Program-made: the position numbers and the translations under genes | Shown here: in pieces, positions 1 to 8,197 of the stretch | Position numbering within the stretch: position 1 is the first letter of the stretch | How the letters are laid out: the number at the start of each line of letters is the position of its first letter | The notes under the pieces: model-generated | What the model was told of the DNA's origin: nothing | What the model saw: only the letters and a program-made list of their open reading frames with translations | Databases searched by the model: none | NCBI GenBank assembly: GCA_015063685.1 | Contig: SVTR01000022.1 | Span: forward strand, 1-54,734 | Direction: 5' to 3' | Source: Oscillospiraceae bacterium | Lineage (GTDB): Bacteria > Bacillota > Clostridia > Oscillospirales > CAG-272 | Length of the DNA: 54,734 nt

Positions 1-479
1 CGTGTTTCTTGTCAGCCACCGGCGGTGGCTCGCCCCCACGGCGGAGCGCCTCGGGGCTCATCGAAAAGCCAATTGACATGTTTCTGTTGGCCGAACAGCG
101 GGAGGTTCAGGATCATATAGCGAAGCTATAGTTCTGATGGCGAATGGACAAATAATGTTGTTTTTTAATCAAAAAATCTCCTATCGCCGTGAGAACTATG
201 GATTCAATGCTGTACTTCAACATTGAATTTCTTCAAACCCACTAATGCTTTCTAAACAGCATGTTATGAGCCTCAAGGCGCTCCGCCGCAGGGGCGGGCT
301 ATCGGCGTTGGCTGACACAAAACACGCGATAGCCGCTCCACTCCCTTTCGGGGAGCGGCGTGCGTCACAAGGGAGTTGGGTTCTTAGGGAGAACCGTAGG
401 TTCTGCACTAAGCGGCGTTCTTTACTCCACTTTCTTTCGCCGAGGAAAGAAAGTGGAAAACAATATAAACAACAATTTA
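1..479. mobile_element. Long inverted-repeat core, copy 1 (partial)
   Basis: Copy 1 is collinear with 3865-4343 at a constant offset of 3864 bp, with no indel and only scattered substitutions. The left arm is cut by the window edge. The right arm ends in a perfect GAAAGAAAGTGG-type stem and the 14-bp motif at 466-479. It has no credible coding sequence; short ORFs through it are not supported by a ribosome site. It looks like a non-autonomous element. Confidence 0.75.
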
Positions 480-740
480 TCTGACCAACTACCCATCGCG
501 TGATGCAGTAGGCATATGATATACTACCCCGGCGTTGGCCGCCGCACTGCGGCTAAACAACAATTTACCTGCCTAACTGCCCATCGCGGTATGCGGTCTG
601 CATGGGTTGCACATCCCCGAGCGATGGCCGCGGGCACTGCCCGCTAAACAACAATTTACCTACCCATCGTGTGATGCATTAGGCACAGGACGCACTCCCC
701 CGAGCGTTGGCCGCGGCATGGCCGCCCCCACCGCAGGTGG
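1..740. repeat. Repeat cluster A (left end cut by window)
   Basis: This gene-free stretch is entirely repeat. From the left it holds the right part of a long inverted-repeat core (1-479), then three outward-facing units (480-567, 568-658, 659-740). The first two units end in the 14-bp motif TAAACAACAATTTA, copies of which lie at 466-479, 554-567 and 645-658. Each unit has a body with the recurring CCATCGCG and CCCCGAGC words, followed by a GC-rich palindrome such as GCGGGCACTGCCCGC. The third unit ends in a CCACCGCAGGTGG palindrome beside the stop of the ABC permease gene and has no closing motif. I see no gene in it. Confidence 0.85.
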
Positions 741-745
741 CTCAC

Positions 746-1960
746 TTACTTATTAAACATAATCCTCTCACTGTTAAACACTTTGGTCAGCACCGCCACC
801 ATGACAGCCGACACCGCCACATTCACCACCATGGTGATGATAACGCTGACAGGCTCATAGCTCATGGAGAAAATGCCGCTGATACACTGCACACTGTTGT
901 ACACGGGAATGAGATGGAGCACGGGACTGACAGGGCCGCCGCCAAACATACCGCTGACGCCAATGACCGTCACCAGAAGCATAAGAGGCGTGACCATGCT
1001 GGCAGCCTCCTTCACGGATTTTGCCAGAGCGGAAAGCACCGAGATAAGGGACACGAACAAAAGAACGGTAGAAAGGATCACACCCAGGATCCACAGGTAA
1101 TCGGTCACACCGTAAATAGAGGCGTCCACCATGCCCATCTCCTCCCCGCCCATCAGCTGGGGCAGAGACAGAATGACACCCAGGAAGCTGCAAGCACCGC
1201 TGAGCAGCGCGATGATACTGATGGCTGCAATCTTACCAATGGCCAATTCGCTGCGGCGCAGAGGCGTGACCAACAGGGTGGCAATGGTTCCTCTCTCCTT
1301 TTCGCCCGCGATGGATTCGGGAGCCACGGCCATACATCCCGAGAAGGTCAGCATGATGAGGAGCAGGGGCATGAGCATAGAGAACAGCATCCCTGTGATG
1401 TCCTCATCCGAAGCGAGGTCGTAGATCACGTCAGTCGAGCGGTTGATATCAAAGCGGTTGGCCATGGAGGACTCATAGGCATCCAATATACCCACCGCCA
1501 GGGTATACGCCGCGGTGGATTCGCTGGACGTAGAATCGTAATAGATCTGTACCTCGGGGGCAGGCTCACCGCCGGCTGGATCATATGCTGCAACCAAAGC
1601 ATCGAAGTTCTCAGGAAATACCATGTAGAGGTGGACGGAGCCGCTGCTGATAGCCTCGGCAATCGTCTCTCTGTCGTGCACCTCGTCACAGTCGGGGCAT
1701 TGATAGTAGGAGATTTTCACCCCGGCGCTTTGGGTCATGCCCTGCACCGTATCCGACATGCCATGAGCCAGAACCCGATATTCCGTCTCTTCGGAGGCAC
1801 CGCCAAAGGTATCTGCCATGGCGCCACCCATGAGAGAGTAGATGACGTAGATCAGCAAGCCGGGGAGGATAATGGTCATGACCATACGGCGGTCACCGAA
1901 GAAGCGGCGAAGCTCCTTTTTCATGACCGTGAGAATATTATTCTTTCTCGTGTTTTTCAT
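746..1960 (-). CDS. ABC-2 type transporter permease (NatB-like)
   Basis: Membrane subunit of an ABC exporter encoded with the ATPase immediately upstream. The protein (404 aa) has one N-terminal membrane segment near residues 27-45, an extracytoplasmic domain of about 150 residues, and then five or so hydrophobic segments. This is the layout of the ABC2_membrane_3/NatB group. The conserved ABC-2 signature is visible as ESIAGEKERGT...L..TPLRR before the second membrane segment. The ATG at 1960 is preferred to the GTG at 1966 because GGAGG lies 7 nt before the ATG, whereas the GTG overlaps it. Related pairs export sodium, peptides or drugs; the substrate cannot be read from the sequence. The stop abuts repeat cluster A. 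Confidence 0.85.
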   Translation of the reverse strand: MKNTRKNNILTVMKKELRRFFGDRRMVMTIILPGLLIYVIYSLMGGAMADTFGGASEETEYRVLAHGMSDTVQGMTQSAGVKISYYQCPDCDEVHDRETIAEAISSGSVHLYMVFPENFDALVAAYDPAGGEPAPEVQIYYDSTSSESTAAYTLAVGILDAYESSMANRFDINRSTDVIYDLASDEDITGMLFSMLMPLLLIMLTFSGCMAVAPESIAGEKERGTIATLLVTPLRRSELAIGKIAAISIIALLSGACSFLGVILSLPQLMGGEEMGMVDASIYGVTDYLWILGVILSTVLLFVSLISVLSALAKSVKEAASMVTPLMLLVTVIGVSGMFGGGPVSPVLHLIPVYNSVQCISGIFSMSYEPVSVIITMVVNVAVSAVMVAVLTKVFNSERIMFNK

Positions 1961-1962
1961 GG

Positions 1963-2739
1963 TCACACCTCCTCGCCCATGGCAGCAGAATACAGTTCAA
2001 AGAAGCGATCCTCCAGGGTCATACCGCCGCAGACGTTTTCAAGGGTATCGCACACCGTCATTTTGCCGTCGATGATGATGCCTACCCGGTCACAAAGCTT
2101 TTCCACAAGGCTGAAGATATGGGTGGAGACGATGACCGTCTTGCCCCGCTCCCTCAGCTCCAAGAGATAGTCGGTAACGGTCTTTGCGGTGATAACGTCA
2201 AGACCGTTGGTAGGCTCGTCGAAGATGATGATGTCGGGATCGTGGACGATAGAGATGACCAAGGACACCTTCTGCTTCATGCCCGTGGACAGGTTGGCCA
2301 CCTTGACCTCGGCAAAGCGGTCAATGCCGAATTTTGAGAACAATTCAGCCTTTCGCTTAGCCGAAACCCCGGGATCCACCCCGTGGAGCTCCGAAAAGAA
2401 ATCAAAAAGATAATTGGGTGTAAAGAAATCCTCCAGCTTCAGCTCGCTGGTGAGGAAGCCAATGCGTCCGCGCACCTCGGAGGGGTTACTCACGGCGCTG
2501 ATGCCCTCTACGGTCACATCTCCCTCGTCGGGACGGATGAGGGTAGCGATCATGCGCAAGGTGGTCGTTTTGCCCGCGCCGTTCGGGCCCAAAAGTCCAA
2601 AAATCTCGCCTCTGTAGGCCGAAAAGGACAGGCCATCCACCGCCACCTTGACCTTTTGGGTGGTCTTTTCAATTTTCTGCTGCTTGGCAGACAGCTTAAA
2701 AGTCTTTTTCAGATTGGTCGCAATCAATATTTCATTCAT
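1963..2739 (-). CDS. ABC transporter ATP-binding protein (NatA-like)
   Basis: Cytoplasmic ATPase (258 aa) that drives the permease encoded next. All nucleotide-binding motifs are present: Walker A GPNGAGKT at residues 51-58, signature LSTGMKQ at 150-156, Walker B IIIFDEP with the catalytic Glu at 175, and the switch His at 207. A basic insert of about 20 residues precedes the Walker A strand, as is usual for NatA-like proteins of Clostridia. The ribosome site is AAGGAAGTG, 6-8 nt before the ATG. The stop codon lies 2 nt from the permease ATG, so the two are translationally coupled. Upstream is a MITE-like element (2774-2934), which may have displaced the original promoter; no clear promoter remains. 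Confidence 0.92.
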   Translation of the reverse strand: MNEILIATNLKKTFKLSAKQQKIEKTTQKVKVAVDGLSFSAYRGEIFGLLGPNGAGKTTTLRMIATLIRPDEGDVTVEGISAVSNPSEVRGRIGFLTSELKLEDFFTPNYLFDFFSELHGVDPGVSAKRKAELFSKFGIDRFAEVKVANLSTGMKQKVSLVISIVHDPDIIIFDEPTNGLDVITAKTVTDYLLELRERGKTVIVSTHIFSLVEKLCDRVGIIIDGKMTVCDTLENVCGGMTLEDRFFELYSAAMGEEV

Positions 2740-2773
2740 GGGATCACTTCCTTTACGATTGAATTGTATTATT

Positions 2774-2934
2774 GGGCACCTCTAAATACTCAGCGTGCGG
2801 CGAGATGCGAGGGATTTTTTCGTCAGACTAAACAAAAATCTGCACGCATAGTTGGCCCTATGCGAAAGAATTTTGTGACGTATGACGGAAAAAGCACCGT
2901 CATATCGGCGTGCGATGAGTTTTTAGAGATGCCC
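2774..2934. mobile_element. MITE-A copy 1
   Basis: A 161-bp element with terminal inverted repeats GGGCACCTCTAAATACTC and GAGTTTTTAGAGATGCCC. It is flanked by a perfect 4-bp target duplication, TATT (2770-2773 and 2935-2938). Inside are two hairpins, one built on CGCATAG/CTATGCG and one on ATGACGG/CCGTCAT. It has no coding capacity and must depend on a transposase encoded elsewhere. Confidence 0.85.
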
Positions 2935-2979
2935 TATTGTACCATATAGCGGTCAATTTGTCAACGAGATCGATCTCCG

Positions 2980-3450
2980 TCATCCGTCCGATTCCATAGC
3001 GCAGTCAATGGCCAGCACCAAGGCCAGGGCATAAAGCTCGTCGGCGGGATCAGCAATATCCAGGGTGTAGCAATCCCCCCAAGTAAACCATTCCTTGTTG
3101 ATGGTCACAACCGCCTCGCCATTGCGATAAACGGTATAATCATGCTCCCAAAAGTCACCATCCACGTCCCAACCCGCGCCCAACACGGAATATTTGGGAT
3201 GAAAAAAGGAAAACTCACGAACCACCTCGCCGATGAGAGTCTCCCCCACGTACACTCGGTAGTGAGGCATGAAGCTCATGACCTTTTGTTCAACGTAGGC
3301 TACTTCCATACCGGACAGATTGTGAACGTGAAGCTTTTTACCCCAGGAAAAAAACTGACCCTCCACAGTATAGCGGGGATTGCCCATCTCATCGGTGATG
3401 TTAAAGCGATCCGACCAGCTGAAAGCCTTTTCTTGAATCAATAGTCTCAT
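2980..3450 (-). CDS. LURP-one-related (LOR/DUF567) family protein
   Basis: A 156-aa protein that resembles the LOR/YxjI family, a scramblase-like 12-stranded beta barrel around a helix. The pattern F.I.DE.GN..Y.VEG.FFSWG near the N-terminus, the VGE..IGEVVREFSFF.P.Y.V stretch in the middle and the hydrophobic C-terminal helix (LYALALVLAIDCA) fit this family. The biochemical role of bacterial members is not established. The start is supported by AGGAG about 9 nt upstream. The gene stands alone behind a consensus promoter carrying two palindromes, so it is probably repressed by a dimeric regulator not encoded here. Confidence 0.72.
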   Translation of the reverse strand: MRLLIQEKAFSWSDRFNITDEMGNPRYTVEGQFFSWGKKLHVHNLSGMEVAYVEQKVMSFMPHYRVYVGETLIGEVVREFSFFHPKYSVLGAGWDVDGDFWEHDYTVYRNGEAVVTINKEWFTWGDCYTLDIADPADELYALALVLAIDCAMESDG

Positions 3451-3482
3451 TTCCCTACTCCTATTCGTTTTCTTTGAAATTC

Positions 3483-3539
3483 ATCAAGCGTTCACTTGAT
3501 CGTCATATACATAATATCACAAGTTCATGTGATTGTCAA
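3483..3539 (-). promoter_or_regulatory. Promoter of the LOR gene with twin operators
   Basis: Minus-strand -35 TTGACA (3534-3539) and -10 TATTAT (3511-3516) are 17 bp apart. One 18-bp palindrome, ATCACAAGTTCATGTGAT, fills the spacer (3516-3533). A second, ATCAAGCGTTCACTTGAT, covers the transcription start region (3483-3500). Their centres are 33 bp apart, about three helical turns, and both share a GTTCA core. This is the layout of a promoter repressed by a TetR-like dimer; the family is inference. Confidence 0.75.
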
Positions 3540-3626
3540 TAGTTTTCTATAAATTTTATTTGACTATATCGAAATTTTGTCATTGTGCCTAAACGGTCGG
3601 CCTTTTTTTGTGCAGAGTTACAGAGA

Positions 3627-4434
3627 TAAATTGTTGTTTAGCGGGCAGTGCCCGCGGCCAATGCTCGGGGATGTTCAACTCATGCGAACCGCATGCCGCG
3701 ATGGGCAGTTGGTCAGATAAATTGTTGTTTATATTGTTTTCCACTTTCTTTCCTCGGCGAAAGAAAGTGGAGTAAAGAGCGCCGCTTAGTGCAGAACCTA
3801 CGGTTCTCCCTAAGAACCCAACTCCCTCGTGACGCACGCAGACCACAGAGGTGGTCTGCTATTGCGTATTTCTTTTCAGCCACCAGCGAATGCCCGCCCC
3901 CACGGCGGAGCGCCTCGGGGCTCATCGAAAAGCCAATTGACATGTTTCTGTTGGCCGAACAGCGGGAGGTTCAGGATCATATAGCGAAGCTATAGTTCTG
4001 ATGGCGAATGGACAAATAATGTTGTTTTTTAATCAGAAAATCTCCTTTCGCCGTGAGAACTATGGATTCAATGCTGTACTTCAACATTGAATTTCTTCAA
4101 ACCCACTAACGCTTTCTAAACAGCATGTTATGAGCCTCAAGGCGCTCCGCCGCAGGGGCGGGCTTTCGGCGTTGGCTGACACAAAACACGCGATAGCCGC
4201 TCCACTCCCTTTCGGGGAGCGGCGTGCGTCACGAGGGAGTTGGAGTCCAGAGGAGAACCGTAGGTTCTGTCTTTGGCGGCGCTCTTTACTCCACTTTCTT
4301 TCGCCGAGGAAAGAAAGTGGAAAACAATATAAACAACAATTTACATGTCCAACTACCCATCGCGGTATGCGGCTCGCATGAGTTGCGCATCCCCGAGCGA
4401 TGGCCGCGGGCACTGCCCGCTAAACAACAATTTA
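3627..4434. repeat. Repeat cluster B
   Basis: Symmetric cluster between the LOR gene and recG. The order is motif in minus orientation (3627-3640), one reverse unit, motif in minus orientation (3718-3731), the long inverted-repeat core, motif in plus orientation (4330-4343), one forward unit, and motif in plus orientation (4421-4434). Both units carry the same palindrome, GCGGGCACTGCCCGC, on their outer side. The gap 3540-3626 left of the cluster is AT-rich and shows nothing else I can name. Confidence 0.85.
3718..4343. mobile_element. Long inverted-repeat core, copy 2 (complete)
   Basis: A 626-bp element. The outer ~125 bp of each side are inverted copies of each other, from the 14-bp motif through a CCACTTTCTTTC stem to the CTCCCTCGTGACGC region. 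A second inverted stretch (CCCCCACGGCGGAGCGCCT against its complement) lies further in. The ~230-bp centre is unique and AT-richer. Fully base-paired it would form a very long hairpin. I see no transposase; the central reading frames are short and lack ribosome sites. Confidence 0.8.
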
Positions 4435-4448
4435 ATAGTCAAACCAAA

Positions 4449-4474
4449 ACGGACTCCCCTTTCGGGAAGTCCGT
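4449..4474 (-). terminator. Terminator of recG
   Basis: Stem ACGGACT..CC with a GAAA loop just past the recG stop, followed on the minus strand by TTTTGGTTT. It fits an intrinsic terminator with a modest U-tract. Confidence 0.7.
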
Positions 4475-4479
4475 CAACA

Positions 4480-6657
4480 TCAATTCAATATATCCCCCGC
4501 CATGGCAAAGACGCTTTCCAGCTCCTCCCGCAGATCGGGGTATTTGTCCAGCGTTGGATCTTCGTTGAGGATAGCTCGTGCGTGATTAAAGGCGTGATCC
4601 ATGAGGGAGGCATCAGGCCAGCCCTCGGCCACCTGCAGTCGGAAGCCACCGCTCTGACGGATTCCTGCCCCGCTGACGGGAGCCAGAAAATCACCGGGGC
4701 CACGCTGGGTGAGATCTTGCTCGGCAATGCGATAACCGTCGTAGGTGGTGCGCATGACCTCCAGGCGGGCCTTGGCGGTATCGCCGCCTCCGGCTCTGAC
4801 CAGGATGCAATAGGATTTTCGTTGTCCGCGTCCCACACGCCCTCGGAGCTGATGAAGCTGAGACAGACCAAACCGCTCGGCGTTTTCCACGATCATAAGA
4901 CAGGCGTTGGGCACGTTGACACCCACCTCGATGACCGTGGTGGACACCAGCACCTGCACCTCTCCCTTGGCAAAATCGCCCATGACCTGATCCTTTTCGG
5001 CGGCCTTCATCTTGCCGTGAACGTAGGCCACCCGTAGATCGGGCATTCGAGCGGAAAGATCCCGGGCAAACTGAACGGCGGCCTTCATATCGGTCTGGTC
5101 GGATGGCTCCCACGGGGGCGTCATGGCCATCTGCTCCCCAAAGCTCCCTTCTCTGCCAAAGTCTGCCCACAGAGGGATGAGTCCTTCCTCATCCTCGGAC
5201 TTTTCCTCCACGGCGGGACAGACCACGTAAACCTGTCCGCCCTCCCCCACGTTCTTGCGGATGAAGGCATCCAGGCGGGCGCGGTAGGATTCGTCCACCA
5301 CGAAGGTATCCACCCGCTGACGCCCGGGGGGCATCTCGTCAATGCGAGACACGTCCAAATCTCCGTATAGCACAAGAGCAAGAGATCGGGGGATAGGGGT
5401 GGCGCTCATGCACAACAGGTGGGCGTGGGCATTCTTTTCCGAAAGGGTGGCGCGCTGATTGACACCGAAGCGGTGCTGTTCGTCGGTAATGACCAGACCC
5501 GGGGCGGCAAAATTCACCCCTTCGGACAGAAGGGCTTGGGTACCGATGACCACGTCCAGCCGCTCAGCAGGGTCAACAGCAGTGAGGGCGGCGTAGATCT
5601 TCTTTTTCTGAGCAGGGGTGGTATGGCCCGTCAGCAGAGCACCTTTGATGCCCATAGATGCGAAGAAAGGCAGAAGATCGTCGGCGTGCTGTGCTGCAAG
5701 AATGCCCGTAGGTGCCATGAGGGCAGCCTGGCGGCCTGACTTCACGGCCACAAACATGGCGGCGGCGGCACAAACGGTCTTACCGCAGCCCACGTCGCCC
5801 ACCAGCATACGGCTCATAGCGGTATCACAGGACATATCACGGCGGATATCAGCCACGGCCTTTGCCTGTGCGCCCGTCAACTCATAAGGCAGAGCGTCGT
5901 AAAATTCCTTCATGGTCGTATCAGGCACGGCACAGATGGGCGCGCCCGTGGTTCTCGGGGTCTTGCCCATGGTGCCGAGAGCAAGAGCGAAGCGGAAAAA
6001 CTCATCAAAGGCGAGACGGCGCTTGGCCTCGTGGAGACTTTGGTAATCATCGGGAGTATGAATCTGCTTTAGCGCCCAAGGCAACGTTACCAGCCCCTCG
6101 GCGGTTCGGATGTCCTCAGGAAGGGGATCTTCCATCCGCGCGGTGGCAATGGACAGGACTTGGGCGATATTGGCGGAAATGATCTTCTGGCTCAGCCCTT
6201 CGGTGAGAGAATAGACAGGAAAGAGGGGAGGTAAAGGGCGTATCTCGGTGTAAGGCTCGTAAGCAGGAGAGGTCATGGTATAACGGTTACCCGTTTGTTC
6301 CACTTTTCCATAGAAGCGGAAGACCGATCCCAGGGGGAACACCGAGCGGAGATAATCCTGATTGAAGAAGGTGATCTCGCAAACGCCGCTATCGTCAAAG
6401 GCACGGAATTTAAGGAGGGTCATTCCCCTTTTAACACGGGCAACCCTGCACTCGGTGGACACGGTCAGCACCACGGCGCATTTCTCCCCCGAACGGACGT
6501 CCGACAGCGGACGAACGTCCCCGCGGTTCTCAAAGGCGCGGGGAAAGTGATAAAGCAGATCCTTGACGGTATGGATATCCAGGCGGGCATAGGCTTTTTT
6601 GCGTGCTTCGCCCACGCCTGAAAGGGTCGTGATGGGAGCGGAGAGGTAGGTGTTCAT
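4480..6657 (-). CDS. recG: ATP-dependent DNA helicase RecG
   Basis: Branched-DNA helicase that regresses stalled replication forks and processes Holliday junctions. The N-terminal wedge/OB-fold domain (about residues 1-170) is followed by the two helicase lobes. Walker A GDVGCGKT is at 287-294, the DEQH box at 392-395, motif III MSATPIPRSLAL near 417-428, and motif VI in QLRGRVGRG. At 725 aa it is about 40 residues longer than usual RecG. The excess is a non-conserved insert at about 488-525, just before the YVHGKMK motif of lobe 2. GGAGG sits 5 nt before the ATG. Both ends of the gene abut repeat clusters (B downstream, C upstream). Confidence 0.96.
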   Translation of the reverse strand: MNTYLSAPITTLSGVGEARKKAYARLDIHTVKDLLYHFPRAFENRGDVRPLSDVRSGEKCAVVLTVSTECRVARVKRGMTLLKFRAFDDSGVCEITFFNQDYLRSVFPLGSVFRFYGKVEQTGNRYTMTSPAYEPYTEIRPLPPLFPVYSLTEGLSQKIISANIAQVLSIATARMEDPLPEDIRTAEGLVTLPWALKQIHTPDDYQSLHEAKRRLAFDEFFRFALALGTMGKTPRTTGAPICAVPDTTMKEFYDALPYELTGAQAKAVADIRRDMSCDTAMSRMLVGDVGCGKTVCAAAAMFVAVKSGRQAALMAPTGILAAQHADDLLPFFASMGIKGALLTGHTTPAQKKKIYAALTAVDPAERLDVVIGTQALLSEGVNFAAPGLVITDEQHRFGVNQRATLSEKNAHAHLLCMSATPIPRSLALVLYGDLDVSRIDEMPPGRQRVDTFVVDESYRARLDAFIRKNVGEGGQVYVVCPAVEEKSEDEEGLIPLWADFGREGSFGEQMAMTPPWEPSDQTDMKAAVQFARDLSARMPDLRVAYVHGKMKAAEKDQVMGDFAKGEVQVLVSTTVIEVGVNVPNACLMIVENAERFGLSQLHQLRGRVGRGQRKSYCILVRAGGGDTAKARLEVMRTTYDGYRIAEQDLTQRGPGDFLAPVSGAGIRQSGGFRLQVAEGWPDASLMDHAFNHARAILNEDPTLDKYPDLREELESVFAMAGDILN

Positions 6658-6695
6658 GAGACCTCCTTGGAGATGGAATGCGGGGCGGGGGGAGA

Positions 6696-7072
6696 TAGAT
6701 TGTTATTTATAGAAGAGATACAAGATACGGCCGAGCAAGCTCGGCAAGATAACGGTTGAGAGGTAATACACCGATAAATTGTTGTTTAGCGTGGCGACCG
6801 CCGCGCGCTGTCATCCTGAGCAAGGCCGCTGGCCGCGCCGAAGGATCTCCTTCTGCCTCTCCAAACCATGATCATAAAAGGACTTTCGTTTATCGCGAGA
6901 TCCTTCGACTCGGGCTTGCGCTTTGCGCGGCCCTCGCTCAGGATGACTATTTCAAGGTGGGGCGAAACTATACTAAACAACAATTTATTTGACTACCCTC
7001 TCTTGCGGAAAGACGGGTGACAAGAAACAACCTGCCTCGGCATTTGGAAGCCGCACTGCGGCCAACAATTTA
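6696..7072. repeat. Repeat cluster C
   Basis: Order: degenerate minus motif (6696-6709), one degenerate reverse unit with a GCCGAGC/GCTCGGC palindrome, minus motif (6775-6788), a core ending at the plus motif 6974-6987, then one degenerate forward unit ending in a GCCGCACTGCGGC palindrome and a shortened motif (7062-7072). The core (about 185 bp between motifs) has CTGTCATCCTGAGC near its left end and GCTCAGGATGAC near its right end, each joined to an AAGGATCT word. The region from recG to the amidase promoter holds nothing else. Confidence 0.8.
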
Positions 7073-7081
7073 TCTTCTCTC

Positions 7082-7127
7082 TTGACACAAACCGTCAATT
7101 CATGTATAATATATTTATATTATACAT
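7082..7127 (+). promoter_or_regulatory. Strong promoter of the amidase gene
   Basis: Perfect -35 TTGACA (7082-7087) and -10 TATAAT (7105-7110) are spaced 17 bp apart. The -10 box lies in a 26-bp near-perfect AT palindrome (7102-7127, arms ATGTATAATATA / TATATTATACAT). The palindrome could be an operator or a 5' hairpin. The ribosome site AGGAGG follows at once. Confidence 0.85.
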
Positions 7128-7140
7128 ATAGGAGGCAAAA

Positions 7141-7749
7141 ATGTCAAGAGGACTTATTATATTGGACGCGGGCCACGGTCAATTCGGCAATCCCTACCCC
7201 GTGATCGAGGGCGTATACGAGGGCACACGAAATTTTGTGCTGGCAGGTTATCTCAAGGCTGAGCTGGAGGCCTTGGGCTTTGAGGTTATGCTGACCCGAA
7301 ACGCCATCACAGAGGATCCCTCCTTGGAAGAAAGAGGACGCATGGCCGGTGATAACGGCGCCGTTCTGTTTCTTTCACTCCACTCCAACGCTCCCGGCTC
7401 AGCTACCCCGCCCGAAAAATACAAGGATATCAAGGGTGTTCTGGTGATTTATTCCCTCTCCGACGAGGAGAGAAATCTCCCCATTGCTTTGGCCTTCGGT
7501 GATGCCGTAGCCGCCTGCATGGATACCCAGAACCGCGGTGCTATTACCCGTACCTATCCCGATCAGCCCGGTATCGACTATTACGGCGTTCTCCGCCACA
7601 GCGTCGCATCAGGCTGCAACTGCGCCTTTATCATTGAGCACGGCTTCCACACCAATCCCGACGACGCGGCATTCCTGAACAGCGATGCCTGCATGGCCAA
7701 GCTGGCCAAGGTAGAGGCCGAGGTGATCAATCGAGTATTTAGCGTGTAA
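7141..7749 (+). CDS. N-acetylmuramoyl-L-alanine amidase (Amidase_3), no signal peptide
   Basis: Zinc amidase that cuts the bond between muramic acid and the stem peptide of peptidoglycan. The whole 202-aa protein is one Amidase_3 domain. The zinc ligands appear to be His12 (LDAGHG), Glu27 and His81 (SLHSNA), with the catalytic Glu166 in IIEHGFHTN. There is no signal peptide, membrane segment or wall-binding domain, unlike the secreted paralogue at 40665-41684. It may therefore be released by lysis, act on recycled muropeptides, or serve at sporulation like CwlC-type enzymes. AGGAGG is 6 nt before the ATG. The TAA stop is the first three bases of a 14-bp repeat motif (7747-7760). Confidence 0.88.
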   Translation: MSRGLIILDAGHGQFGNPYPVIEGVYEGTRNFVLAGYLKAELEALGFEVMLTRNAITEDPSLEERGRMAGDNGAVLFLSLHSNAPGSATPPEKYKDIKGVLVIYSLSDEERNLPIALAFGDAVAACMDTQNRGAITRTYPDQPGIDYYGVLRHSVASGCNCAFIIEHGFHTNPDDAAFLNSDACMAKLAKVEAEVINRVFSV

Positions 7750-8175
7750 ATTGTTGTTTAGCGGGCAGTGCCCGCGGCCATCGCTCGGGGTAGTGCATCC
7801 CGTGCCATAGGCATCACGCGAGGGGGAATACACCGATAAATTGTTGTTTACCACCTGCGGTGGGGCTTTGGCTCGGGGTAGTGCATCCTGTGCTTACCGC
7901 ATACCGCGATGAACAGTTGGTCAGATAAATTGTTGTTTAGCGTGGGCTTACTATGAACCCGTAGGGGCGAACTGCGTTCGCCCGCCGTCCCCCAAAAACC
8001 TTTGTTTATCAATATACTTTTTATTACGGGCGAACACAGTTCGCCCCTACGACCACGTTGGTCAGAAGCCCGCAAACAACAATTTATCGTTGTACCGTCC
8101 CTCGCGTGATGCCTATGGCACGGGATGCACTACCCCGAGCAATGGCAGCCGGCACGGCCGGCAAACAACAATTTA
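7747..8175. repeat. Repeat cluster D
   Basis: Order: minus motifs at 7747-7760, 7837-7850 and 7926-7939 separating two reverse units, a core of about 133 bp, plus motif 8073-8086, one forward unit, plus motif 8162-8175. The core carries GTAGGGGCGAACTGCG near its left end and its near-complement CGAACACAGTTCGCCCCTAC near its right, around an AT-rich centre. The unit palindromes differ (GCGGGCAGTGCCCGC, CCACCTGCGGTGG, GCCGGCACGGCCGGC). The cluster fills the whole gap between the amidase stop and the ymdB-like ribosome site. Confidence 0.85.
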
Positions 8176-8197
8176 TCTAATAGAAATGGAGCAGCTT

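Noticed and set aside
466..658. CRISPR-like array (short direct repeat with ~75-bp intervals)
   Set aside because: The intervals are homologous to each other, the repeat is only 14 bp, orientation flips around a core, and no cas gene is present.
2774..2934. MITE-A as a degraded transposase gene
   Set aside because: All copies are ~161 bp with intact ends and hairpins and no common reading frame; they are non-autonomous by design, not decay.
3648..3995. Reading frames through the cluster cores and units
   Set aside because: They are short, cross repeat boundaries, lack ribosome sites, and are Arg/Pro/Ser-rich translations of palindromes.
7747..8175. Integron attC sites or cassette array
   Set aside because: The motif does not match RYYYAAC/GTTRRRY core sites, cassettes contain no genes, and there is no integrase.
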